DNA of 64,000 nucleotides from a virus. Position numbers and translations under genes: made by a program. Shown here piece by piece: positions 29,243 through 36,170 of the stretch. Position 1 is the first letter of the stretch. Every line of letters starts with the position of its first letter. A model generated the notes under the pieces. The model worked only from the letters and a program-made list of their open reading frames with translations, made no database searches and was not told the DNA's origin. Location of the stretch: positions 27,903-91,902 of the IMG/VR virus record IMGVR_UViG_3300047548_000496. The stretch is one strand, 5' to 3'.

Positions 29243-30958
29243 TTATAAAATCGGTGGTAGTGGATCTGGAGCAATAGTCAATATTGATGACAATGGCTGA
29301 GATTGTGTTGTCGTTGTTCCATCAGTTAGAACGGTTACATTACTGTTATTTATGAAGCTAGATAGTTGTGATTGATCTCCATCCATCAATCCAGTATCTG
29401 TTCTTACATTTTCACTAATTCTAACCCATATGACTCCGTCCCAACGATATAATATTTGCGGCAAATAGTCTATTCTTAGGAAATAATCTCCAACTTGTGG
29501 ATTTTGTGGGAAGCTGATGCCTGCTCCGGTCGGGTAACCATTTGGAGCCTCTGATGTACCAGTCAAATAACCTGCACTATAACCGAAACTTCTTGGACTT
29601 GAACGTGCAATATATTGGAATCTAGGATCACAATCCGCACGATAGTCCATTTCTTGAGTTATGTTACCAGTAAATCCCGGTGCTTCTGGGTTTTGATCTG
29701 CAAATGCGTATGTATTATCGGCAGTACCATATGGACCAGTTATGGTCATCATACTATCGACAGTCAATATAATATCATTTTCAACTGCGCCTGAACCCCC
29801 GTCTGTCATCATTGGGGCTATTTCTTGGACTAAAAGCGAAGTTGTGATGTTTGTTTGACTGGAAGGTATTCCTGGAAATGCAGTGTCTAATATTTGATTC
29901 CATATTTTAGCTACTGTAGCAGCCGGTATTCTTAGATAAGGACTATCATTAACATATTTGGCATTGCTATAAATTTCAACTACCGGCGAAGGTGCACCGT
30001 CCTGTGCTGCACTCGTTACAACGTTAACTGGTGGTGCAGGTTGATTTAATTTATCTGATAATAGATTATCCTCTTCATAGGGGCCGTATGTAGGAACAAT
30101 ATATAGGTTGCTCGTGTCATAACCTGATTTAGGTAATAACCGTTTAGCCTCGTCGAGGTTAGCATTATTGATTTCAAGATTTTTATTATATGTAGACAAT
30201 ATATCTTTGAGATTTTGTTCTTCCGTTAATTTCCAATATGTTTCATTGGGTGGATTAATTCCTGCAGGCACTTCAATAATCGATTCGTAATTTTTATCAC
30301 CGTAACTAATAATATAACCCGGTGGATATGTTTTATCTTTATCCCATAATCCTAAATAATTATCTTGATTAATGGGCTCTTGTAATATTTGACTGAATTC
30401 TTGACTATCAACCAATGGCTCACATTTAATGCGCCATAAATGAGGGAACCAAGTTTGACTAAAACCCTCGCTGGCAAAATTAGCATCAGTAATCTGGTAA
30501 AATCTTTTTAATGCTACTGGAATAGTTTCTCTTAATGGATTATAATCTAATAAATGGGGTAATTCTAATACATCACCGACCATTAACTTTCTACCAACAA
30601 TATCAATCATATCATTATAATGTACATTAATGAATATAATATCGTTGTTTAAAAATAATCCAAATTGACTTAAATCGAAATCTAAATTCTGCACATTATA
30701 ATGTCCACGTAATCTATATACATTTGGATCATATGTCCTATCTCTATTTTCTAAAAATAGTAAATCCTGTATATTAGTAGGACTTAATGTAGCATATTCA
30801 GGTTGAGTATAATCTATGCTCTGACCTTGATTTGTTGGTCCTAAATACTTGTGAATATATAAATCCGTGCCGCCCACACGCAATTCTTCGGATATTGTTC
30901 TATCAAAGAAACGGTAATCGTTTTGTTTATTTGGGCGGTATAGTGACAATTTTGGCAT
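29243..30958 (-). CDS. neck protein, gp14-like
   Basis: 571 aa, larger than T4 gp14 (256 aa). The N-terminal 180 residues follow the gp14 pattern of aquatic T4-like phages: F-D-R-T-I-S-E-E-L, a G-x-D-x-Y start, LRGHYNVQNLDFDLSQFG, then RKLMVGDVLELPHLLDYNPL. The rest is a long Pro-, Asn- and Gln-rich structural extension. gp14 joins the head to the tail. A late promoter lies exactly 5 nt before its ATG on the reverse strand. Confidence 0.78.
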   Translation of the reverse strand: MPKLSLYRPNKQNDYRFFDRTISEELRVGGTDLYIHKYLGPTNQGQSIDYTQPEYATLSPTNIQDLLFLENRDRTYDPNVYRLRGHYNVQNLDFDLSQFGLFLNNDIIFINVHYNDMIDIVGRKLMVGDVLELPHLLDYNPLRETIPVALKRFYQITDANFASEGFSQTWFPHLWRIKCEPLVDSQEFSQILQEPINQDNYLGLWDKDKTYPPGYIISYGDKNYESIIEVPAGINPPNETYWKLTEEQNLKDILSTYNKNLEINNANLDEAKRLLPKSGYDTSNLYIVPTYGPYEEDNLLSDKLNQPAPPVNVVTSAAQDGAPSPVVEIYSNAKYVNDSPYLRIPAATVAKIWNQILDTAFPGIPSSQTNITTSLLVQEIAPMMTDGGSGAVENDIILTVDSMMTITGPYGTADNTYAFADQNPEAPGFTGNITQEMDYRADCDPRFQYIARSSPRSFGYSAGYLTGTSEAPNGYPTGAGISFPQNPQVGDYFLRIDYLPQILYRWDGVIWVRISENVRTDTGLMDGDQSQLSSFINNSNVTVLTDGTTTTQSQPLSSILTIAPDPLPPIL

Positions 30959-30963
30959 ACATG

Positions 30964-30971
30964 TATTTATC
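30964..30971 (-). promoter_or_regulatory. T4-type late promoter, N5-ATG arrangement
   Basis: GATAAATA on the reverse strand, 5 nt (CATGT) before the gp14-like ATG at 30958. It lies 8 bp from a divergent sigma-70-type promoter. Confidence 0.72.
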
Positions 30972-30979
30972 GGAATAGG

Positions 30980-31008
30980 TTGACAATAAATATGGTCTAT
31001 GTTATACT
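30980..31008 (+). promoter_or_regulatory. sigma-70-type early promoter
   Basis: TTGACA (30980-30985), 17 bp, TATACT (31003-31008). The first 12 bases equal those of promoters 1 and 2 (TTGACAATAAAT). The leader carries AGGAGA before the ATG at 31038. Confidence 0.88.
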
Positions 31009-31037
31009 AGCATTTAGTTGTAAATTTAGGAGAAACA

Positions 31038-32219
31038 ATGGCAACTCGTAAGCGTAATTCTGAGGATCACAGTCAAGTCAAAGCACTGAATCCCAAAAAC
31101 CCTGATACAAAGTACATGGGTGATGAGCCACTATTTGTCATTCAACCTGATAGCGACCGTAGAACTTCTGCACTAAGTAATGCATTCTCTTGGTATAATT
31201 GGTTCTATACTAAAAAAGACGCTAAAGAACTACTTTGTCAATACCTAGATTTCAGCAACCGCCAATCCGAGGCTAAAATTGTACGCCGTGTTGCTGATAG
31301 CGAAATCATTAACACATATTGCTGGCTAGCTAGGATGAAGCTACGTGGTTTGGAACTTAATGAACACGAACTTAGTACCCTCGAAAACGAAATTTCACGA
31401 CTTATTAAAGCTGTACACAAGCCTGAAGTCAAAGAAAGTATTACCTCTGTCACTAAGGAAGTAACAGAAGCACCTGCTCGTCCTAATATTCAGGACATTT
31501 TGCGTGAAAAAGCAAAAGATGCGGCAGGTGAACTTGAAGGCGTTTTTGATGACTTTATTCTAACTGGCAAAGCAAGTTCAAAAACAATGGACGTTGTTGC
31601 ACGATTTAATGTTATGCCACAGCACATCGGTTTGATTACTGAAATTTGGAAGAAAAAACAAAACGAATTTACAGAACTTCAAGGTGGCCTTGATAAACAA
31701 CTAAATGAAGGTTATAATTATCTGACAAAAATTCAGGTTCGCAACATCTTAAAATTTATCGATCAGGTACTTTCTGACCTCAATGCATATATCTCTGTCA
31801 AGAAAGCAAGCAAGGCCCCGCGCAAACGTAAAGAGGTTCCTGTTGAAAAGATTGTCAGCAAACTCAAATACCTCAAGGCATTTAAAGATGCCGCAAGCAA
31901 ACTTGACTTGGTTAGTATCAGCCCTGTAAAACTACACGGTGCAAGCGAATGCTATCTGTACGACACTACGAAACGCAAGTTGGTTTATTTGTGTGCTGAT
32001 GAATATAGCAAAACTTTTACAGTAAAGGGTACTAGTATTCTTGGTATTGACACAAGTAAAAGTCAGATCAAAACTTTACGGAAACCCGGAGATCAATTGG
32101 GTGCATTTTTGAAACTAGGTAAACCGGCCGGAAGAAAGTTTTTTGACGAAATTAAAGCAGCAGGTACTACACCTAATGGCAGAACGAATGAAAATATGAT
32201 TATTCTTAAGGCTTGGTAA
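31038..32219 (+). CDS. conserved hypothetical early protein (393 aa)
   Basis: Hydrophilic protein. Residues 50-130 form helices with conserved Trp and Tyr (FSWYNWFYTKKDAKELLC, TYCWLARMKLRGLEL). A central linker is Glu- and Pro-rich. The C-terminal part includes ASECYLYDTTKRKLVYL and FTVKGTSILGID, a compact beta domain. Basic patches (KAPRKRKE) suggest nucleic-acid contact. I do not know its function. It is made early from a strong promoter and is alone in its unit. Confidence 0.72.
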   Translation: MATRKRNSEDHSQVKALNPKNPDTKYMGDEPLFVIQPDSDRRTSALSNAFSWYNWFYTKKDAKELLCQYLDFSNRQSEAKIVRRVADSEIINTYCWLARMKLRGLELNEHELSTLENEISRLIKAVHKPEVKESITSVTKEVTEAPARPNIQDILREKAKDAAGELEGVFDDFILTGKASSKTMDVVARFNVMPQHIGLITEIWKKKQNEFTELQGGLDKQLNEGYNYLTKIQVRNILKFIDQVLSDLNAYISVKKASKAPRKRKEVPVEKIVSKLKYLKAFKDAASKLDLVSISPVKLHGASECYLYDTTKRKLVYLCADEYSKTFTVKGTSILGIDTSKSQIKTLRKPGDQLGAFLKLGKPAGRKFFDEIKAAGTTPNGRTNENMIILKAW

Positions 32220-32240
32220 CATACTTGATATCTTCAAATT

Positions 32241-32272
32241 CTCTCCTTATTTGATAAATAAAGTAAGGAGAG
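32241..32272 (+). promoter_or_regulatory. hairpin hiding a ribosome site, with a late promoter in its loop
   Basis: CTCTCCTTA (32241-32249) pairs perfectly with TAAGGAGAG (32264-32272), which holds the AAGGAG ribosome site of the gene at 32279. The 14-nt loop contains GATAAATA (32253-32260). RNA started at this late promoter (about 32266) would lack the 5' arm and be translatable. Confidence 0.7.
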
Positions 32273-32278
32273 TTTTTT

Positions 32279-33376
32279 ATGGATGAAATTATTAATATTC
32301 TGAATAAGTGTTCTTTTAAAGGAAAATATGTTACTGTAATTAAACAGGCTAATTTATGGCATTTGATAGAAAATAGCGTTGGTACTGTAGAAGTGTCCGA
32401 TCCAGAAAAAGTTTATTTGTATCTTAACCCTCTTGCGGAAATAACCTGTTCATCCGGTAATAAAAGGAAGTTCAAAGGTGTCCGAATCGGGTACAACTTA
32501 TATTGTGAAAATAAAAAATGCGATATTTGTAATACAAAGAAAAAGCAGGCAGTTAAACAAGGTGTATTTGAAAAATATGGAGTAGACAATGTAGGAAAAC
32601 TACAATCAGCGATTATTAGTAGAGATAAATTTTGGAATGACAAATCTGCCATCGAAGATGCTAATAGTAAAAGAAAACAAACTAATTTGACAAAATATGG
32701 ATGCGAGAATGTTTTTCAGAATGAAAAAATTAAAGAAAATATTAAAAACCTATTCATAGAACGATACGGAGTAGAAAATCCGTCACAATCAGAAATTATT
32801 AAGGAAAAAAAGAAAAATACTTTGACCGAGAATTACGGAGTTCCTTTTGGGCTACAATCACCTATAATCAAAGAAAAAATAAAGACTACGAATACTCGTA
32901 AATATGGCGTTCCGCATATTATGCAGGTTAACGAAATAAAAAATAAAATGATTGCAACCAAAATAGCAAAGGGCTCTTTTGGAAAAAGTAATTCTTCAAT
33001 AGAGGCTACTACCTACTTCAAAAACTATATAAAGACAAAGGGATACAATCTATCACAGGTAGCGTTTAATGATCCTAAAAATGGATTGTATGAATGGGGA
33101 TTCAGGTTCGATAGATGGTACTTGTTTGATTTTGTTGCTTTTGAATTAGGTCATAGAGGAGACTATAAAAAAATTATAGAAATAATAGAATATCACGGAC
33201 CATTCCACTATACAGAATCCGATGTGATGATTAGGGGATCTGAAAAAGCCTATCCATGGAAATCTAATAATACTACAATTTTAGAATCTTACCAAAGAGA
33301 TATACAAAAACAGGAATATGCTGTAAAATATCTTACTACAAACTACAATGTTATATGGAGCGAAAATGACAAGTAA
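32279..33376 (+). CDS. putative homing-type endonuclease with KYG-V repeats
   Basis: 365 aa. Residues 85-230 hold about five 25-residue repeats, each starting K-Y-G-V (or R-Y-G, N-Y-G) and then x2-x-Q-x3-I-K-E-K, which look like DNA-reading modules. The C-terminal domain has FDRWYLFDFVAFELG and IIEIIEYHGPFHY, the D ... E-x-H pattern of Vsr-like or PD-(D/E)XK endonucleases, followed by W-x-S and a basic end. A CxxC pair (CDICNTKKK) lies before the repeats. The layout is that of a selfish free-standing endonuclease. Its expression is guarded by a hairpin. Confidence 0.72.
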   Translation: MDEIINILNKCSFKGKYVTVIKQANLWHLIENSVGTVEVSDPEKVYLYLNPLAEITCSSGNKRKFKGVRIGYNLYCENKKCDICNTKKKQAVKQGVFEKYGVDNVGKLQSAIISRDKFWNDKSAIEDANSKRKQTNLTKYGCENVFQNEKIKENIKNLFIERYGVENPSQSEIIKEKKKNTLTENYGVPFGLQSPIIKEKIKTTNTRKYGVPHIMQVNEIKNKMIATKIAKGSFGKSNSSIEATTYFKNYIKTKGYNLSQVAFNDPKNGLYEWGFRFDRWYLFDFVAFELGHRGDYKKIIEIIEYHGPFHYTESDVMIRGSEKAYPWKSNNTTILESYQRDIQKQEYAVKYLTTNYNVIWSENDK

Positions 33377-33785
33377 TGAAAATCAAGTAAACATGAAAAA
33401 GTATCTTAATTTTGTTGATACTTTGACCTCTAATCCAAGTAAAGAACACGAATTATATTTGAAAAGGTTGAATGAGCTAAAAATACAAGGATGTGATATC
33501 ACTCGGTTAGATACCGCTATTTCCGGGCTAATAGCTGAGTCAGGTGAGGCGATGGAAATCTTGAAAAAGATGAAATTTCAAGGGAAAGAGTGGTCAGAAG
33601 ATATTAGGTACCATTTGAAAAGAGAAGCAGGCGATGTAATTTTTTATTGGATTAACCTTTGTATTGCACTTGGTTATGACCCCAACGATGTTATTGCTGA
33701 GAATGTAGGCAAACTTGAAGCACGATATCCGGGCGGACACTTTGACGCATTCTATAGCGAGAACCGAAAAGAAGGCGACCTGTAA
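33366..33785 (+). CDS. MazG-like nucleotide pyrophosphohydrolase
   Basis: 139 aa. The all-helical MazG fold is shown by AISGLIAESGEAMEILKKMK (E-x-x-E) and then KREAGDVIFYWINLCIALGY (E-x-x-D), the metal-binding pairs, followed by NVGKLEARYPGGHFD. It hydrolyses NTPs or ppGpp-type substrates; phage copies are thought to adjust the nucleotide pool. ATG at 33366 overlaps the endonuclease gene by 11 nt. Confidence 0.88.
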   Translation: MTSNENQVNMKKYLNFVDTLTSNPSKEHELYLKRLNELKIQGCDITRLDTAISGLIAESGEAMEILKKMKFQGKEWSEDIRYHLKREAGDVIFYWINLCIALGYDPNDVIAENVGKLEARYPGGHFDAFYSENRKEGDL

Positions 33786-33786
33786 A

Positions 33787-34005
33787 ATGGCTCCTTGGGA
33801 TGAAGAACTGTACTTGTTCACTCCTGAGGAGTACGAACAGTTACCTGACGGTATTGAACTAACATCAATTAGTGGTGATTCCAAAATCAAGGGCAAAGAT
33901 TACATTGACATGGATACACGATTCGGGCACATCGCCTATGGCGTGAAAGATCCATGGAATCATGAACTCAAAGACTTGTTCTTGATTTTCAAAATCAAAC
34001 AATGA
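33787..34005 (+). CDS. conserved hypothetical protein (72 aa)
   Basis: Starts at ATG 1 nt after the MazG stop. Reads APWDEELYLFTPEEYEQLPD, then KGKDYIDMDTRFGHIAYGV. The K-G-K-D-x-I-D-x-D-T-R-x-G-H-x-A-Y-G block is strongly patterned and likely conserved, but I know no function. It overlaps the next gene by ATGA. Confidence 0.68.
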   Translation: MAPWDEELYLFTPEEYEQLPDGIELTSISGDSKIKGKDYIDMDTRFGHIAYGVKDPWNHELKDLFLIFKIKQ

Positions 34006-34196
34006 GATATGGATATACTCCCAGAAAGACAGTAGTACATCCCTGGGAGCGTTGGTTTGCGTGGTATCCTGTCAAAGTGCATGGAAAACGTACATGGTTA
34101 AAGATAGTATACCGTCGTTGTATTAATACCTATGTTGATATGGAGGACTGGGAACGATACGAATATGGAAATGTATTTGATTTGCTAAAGGACTGA
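34002..34196 (+). CDS. small basic protein, paralogue of the 9689 gene (64 aa)
   Basis: Contains HPWERWFAWYPVKVHGKRTW, L-K-I-V-Y-R-R and Y-G-N-V-F-D-L-L, the same frame as the 73-aa protein at 9689-9910. Function unknown. It is the last gene before a hairpin and the gp13 late promoter. Confidence 0.65.
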   Translation: MRYGYTPRKTVVHPWERWFAWYPVKVHGKRTWLKIVYRRCINTYVDMEDWERYEYGNVFDLLKD

Positions 34197-34225
34197 TTAC
34201 CTGATAAATACATTATCAGGTAATC
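34195..34225 (+). promoter_or_regulatory. 13-bp perfect inverted repeat around the gp13 late promoter
   Basis: GATTACCTGATAA (34195-34207), ATACA, TTATCAGGTAATC (34213-34225). GATAAATA (34203-34210) spans the 5' arm and loop. Read-through RNA would fold and cover the weak AGG ribosome site of gp13; RNA started at the late promoter (about 34216) would not. Confidence 0.7.
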
Positions 34226-34229
34226 CATT

Positions 34230-35030
34230 ATGTCTATACCATCAATAACACCAAACATTCTTTCTACTCCCAATGGCATGACATTGGAAGAGCTAAAACA
34301 AGGATTATTTCAAAATCTACGTTATCGTTTAGGTGACGGAATCATCGACTTAGAATTAGATCCGCAACATTTTGAAGCGGCGTTTAACTATGCTATAAAA
34401 GTATATCGTCAAAGAGCGCAAAACTCTACCGCAGAATCATATACCTTGATGACAACAATCAAGGATATTGACACATATACATTGCCACAAGAATTTATTA
34501 ACGTCAGAGCAATTTTCAGACGTACAGTTGGTCTTGAGACAGGCCCTAGTTCTACTAGCTTTGACCCATTCTCAAGTGCTATTCTAAACACATACTTACT
34601 CAATTACAACTGGGCTGGCGGTATGGCAACATACGATTTTTACGCCGGCTATGTTGAATTAGCTGCACGTATGTTCGGTGGATATGTCATCTACACTTTT
34701 GATCCTGTAACAAAAGTATTGCGTATTGTTCGTGACCCGAAAGGAACAGGAGAACGTGTTCTAATATGGGCGGACGTTCAAAGACCTGAAATTGTACTAT
34801 TACAAGATCCAGGAGCAGGTGTTTGGATTGGTGACTTTACATTAGCAACACTAAAGATAATCATCGGTGAAGCCCGTGAGAAGTTCGGAACAATCGCTGG
34901 TCCAGGCGGCGGCACAACACTAAACGGTACAGCCATGAAGTCAGAAGGAACCGCCCTACAAGCACAATTAATTGACGAACTCAAGCGTTACGTTGATTAC
35001 AGTCAGCCGTTAACTTGGGTCCAAGGTTAA
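34230..35030 (+). CDS. neck protein, gp13-like
   Basis: 266 aa (T4 gp13 309 aa). It contains LKQGLFQNLRYRLGDGIIDL, E-L-D-P-Q-H-F-E-A-A-F-N-Y-A-I-K-V-Y-R-Q-R-A, YTLPQEFINVRAIFRR, and near the end ATLKIIIGEAREKFGTIAG with G-G-T-T-L-N-G-T, all features of gp13 in T4-like aquatic phages. It forms the head-tail connector ring with gp14. It is separated from gp14 and gp15, which lie about 3-6 kb upstream on the other strand. Confidence 0.8.
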   Translation: MSIPSITPNILSTPNGMTLEELKQGLFQNLRYRLGDGIIDLELDPQHFEAAFNYAIKVYRQRAQNSTAESYTLMTTIKDIDTYTLPQEFINVRAIFRRTVGLETGPSSTSFDPFSSAILNTYLLNYNWAGGMATYDFYAGYVELAARMFGGYVIYTFDPVTKVLRIVRDPKGTGERVLIWADVQRPEIVLLQDPGAGVWIGDFTLATLKIIIGEAREKFGTIAGPGGGTTLNGTAMKSEGTALQAQLIDELKRYVDYSQPLTWVQG

Positions 35031-35053
35031 CCTAAACACTTTTCTTTGTCACG

Positions 35054-35086
35054 CTCCTGTCATAGAATAAGTATCTCTGACAGGAG
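35054..35086 (+). promoter_or_regulatory. hairpin hiding the dNMP kinase ribosome site
   Basis: CTCCTGTCA (35054-35062) pairs perfectly with TGACAGGAG (35078-35086), which contains the ribosome site CAGGAG. The loop contains TAGAAT (35063-35068), a possible sigma-70 -10 box with only a weak -35. Late read-through from gp13 would be silenced; a local early start would not. Confidence 0.62.
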
Positions 35087-35093
35087 TTTCCAT

Positions 35094-35723
35094 ATGATTT
35101 TAGGTGTAACTGGACGTATAGGTTCTGGCAAGGATACAATTGCAGATTATCTATGTACATTTCACGGATTTAAAAGAGTTAGTTTTGCAGCGTCATTGAA
35201 AGATGCTGTAGCAGCAGTGTTTAATTGGGACAGAGAATTGCTTGAAGGGTCTACTAAATCAAGCAGAGAATGGCGAGAACAAATAGACGAGTGGTGGTCT
35301 GACAGACTAGGAATGAATATTACTCCTAGATGGGTTCTTCAATATTGGGGTACAGACGTTCTTAGAAACAATTTTCACAGTGATATATGGGTTGCTAGCG
35401 TAGAAAACAAACTACGAACTACTAAAGACAATATAGTGATAACCGACTGCCGTTTTGCTAATGAAGTCGAAGCGATCAAAAGAGCAGGCGGAATTACTTG
35501 CAGAGTTGAGCGCGGTGAACTACCCGAGTGGTACCAATATGCCATAGATCATAATAAAGGCCCCTCACATGTGGGCTGGTCATTAGGAAAATCTCGCCTT
35601 GACAAACTAAAAATACATGCTAGTGAATATTCTAGTGTTGGTCTAGAATATGATTATTATATTGATAACAATAATACTATTGACGATTTACACAAACAAA
35701 TCAACTCAATAATCAACTTCTAA
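35094..35723 (+). CDS. deoxynucleoside monophosphate kinase, gp1-like
   Basis: 209 aa (T4 gp1 241 aa). P-loop GRIGSGKDTIADYL near residues 8-20; R-V-S-F-A-A-S-L-K-D-A-V follows as in gp1 (L-A-x-P-I-K-D-A-L). Also WVLQYWGTDVLRNNF, then NIVITDCRFANEVEAIKRAG, matching the gp1 D-x-R-x-x-x-E region. It phosphorylates dNMPs for phage DNA synthesis. The start at 35094 is set by CAGGAG 7 nt upstream. It is convergent with an HNH-like gene, overlapping by 18 nt. Confidence 0.86.
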   Translation: MILGVTGRIGSGKDTIADYLCTFHGFKRVSFAASLKDAVAAVFNWDRELLEGSTKSSREWREQIDEWWSDRLGMNITPRWVLQYWGTDVLRNNFHSDIWVASVENKLRTTKDNIVITDCRFANEVEAIKRAGGITCRVERGELPEWYQYAIDHNKGPSHVGWSLGKSRLDKLKIHASEYSSVGLEYDYYIDNNNTIDDLHKQINSIINF

Positions 35724-36050
35724 GTCACCTCTGCGCCAGGTAACTTCTTTTTTCTTTACAACCTCAACGCAGTTTAGACAGATACTACGTAGATTGGTAA
35801 ACTTACAGTTATCTAAGTTTCCGTCAATGTGAAACACTGTAATTTGAGTAGGTAGTACACTTTTAAAGCCACATAAATCACATGTGGCTTTTTTCTTATA
35901 TCCTGCAGCCTGCCACCTAGAAGTTCTAGGTTTTTGTTTATTCTTTTTGCGACCACATTCATCACATATACTTCTATAGTGGGTAGTCCCGTTACGCACA
36001 TAATTTATAGCACAAAGATTTTTGTTACAGTGCTTACATATTGGTCTCAT
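35706..36050 (-). CDS. HNH-like zinc protein, reverse strand (114 aa)
   Basis: Four CxxC-type pairs (ICKHCNKN, ICDECGRK, CDLCGFKS, CLNC) frame Q-I-T-V-F-H-I-D-G-N-L-D-N and F-T-N-L-R-S-I-C. This is the His-Asp-Asn layout of an HNH nuclease of the type widely shared in T4-like aquatic phages. The start at 36050 (MRPICKHC) follows a late box GCTAAATA by 4 nt; an ATG at 36092 would add 14 residues. Role unknown; nuclease activity is likely but not certain. Confidence 0.72.
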   Translation of the reverse strand: MRPICKHCNKNLCAINYVRNGTTHYRSICDECGRKKNKQKPRTSRWQAAGYKKKATCDLCGFKSVLPTQITVFHIDGNLDNCKFTNLRSICLNCVEVVKKKEVTWRRGDLEVDY

Positions 36051-36054
36051 GTTA

Positions 36055-36062
36055 TATTTAGC
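36055..36062 (-). promoter_or_regulatory. possible T4-type late promoter
   Basis: GCTAAATA on the reverse strand, 4 nt before the ATG at 36050. Confidence 0.4.
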
Positions 36063-36108
36063 AACTAACCTTCGAAGGTACGGTAAACCCATTATTTTTT
36101 CATTTTTA

Positions 36109-36116
36109 ACTAAATA
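36109..36116 (+). promoter_or_regulatory. T4-type late promoter
   Basis: ACTAAATA, 54 nt before the sheath ATG at 36171, which has an AAAGGAA ribosome site. Confidence 0.65.
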
Positions 36117-36170
36117 ATAGTATGCATTTTAGGTGGTAAACCTCATAATTTTACATAAAGGAAAAACAAA

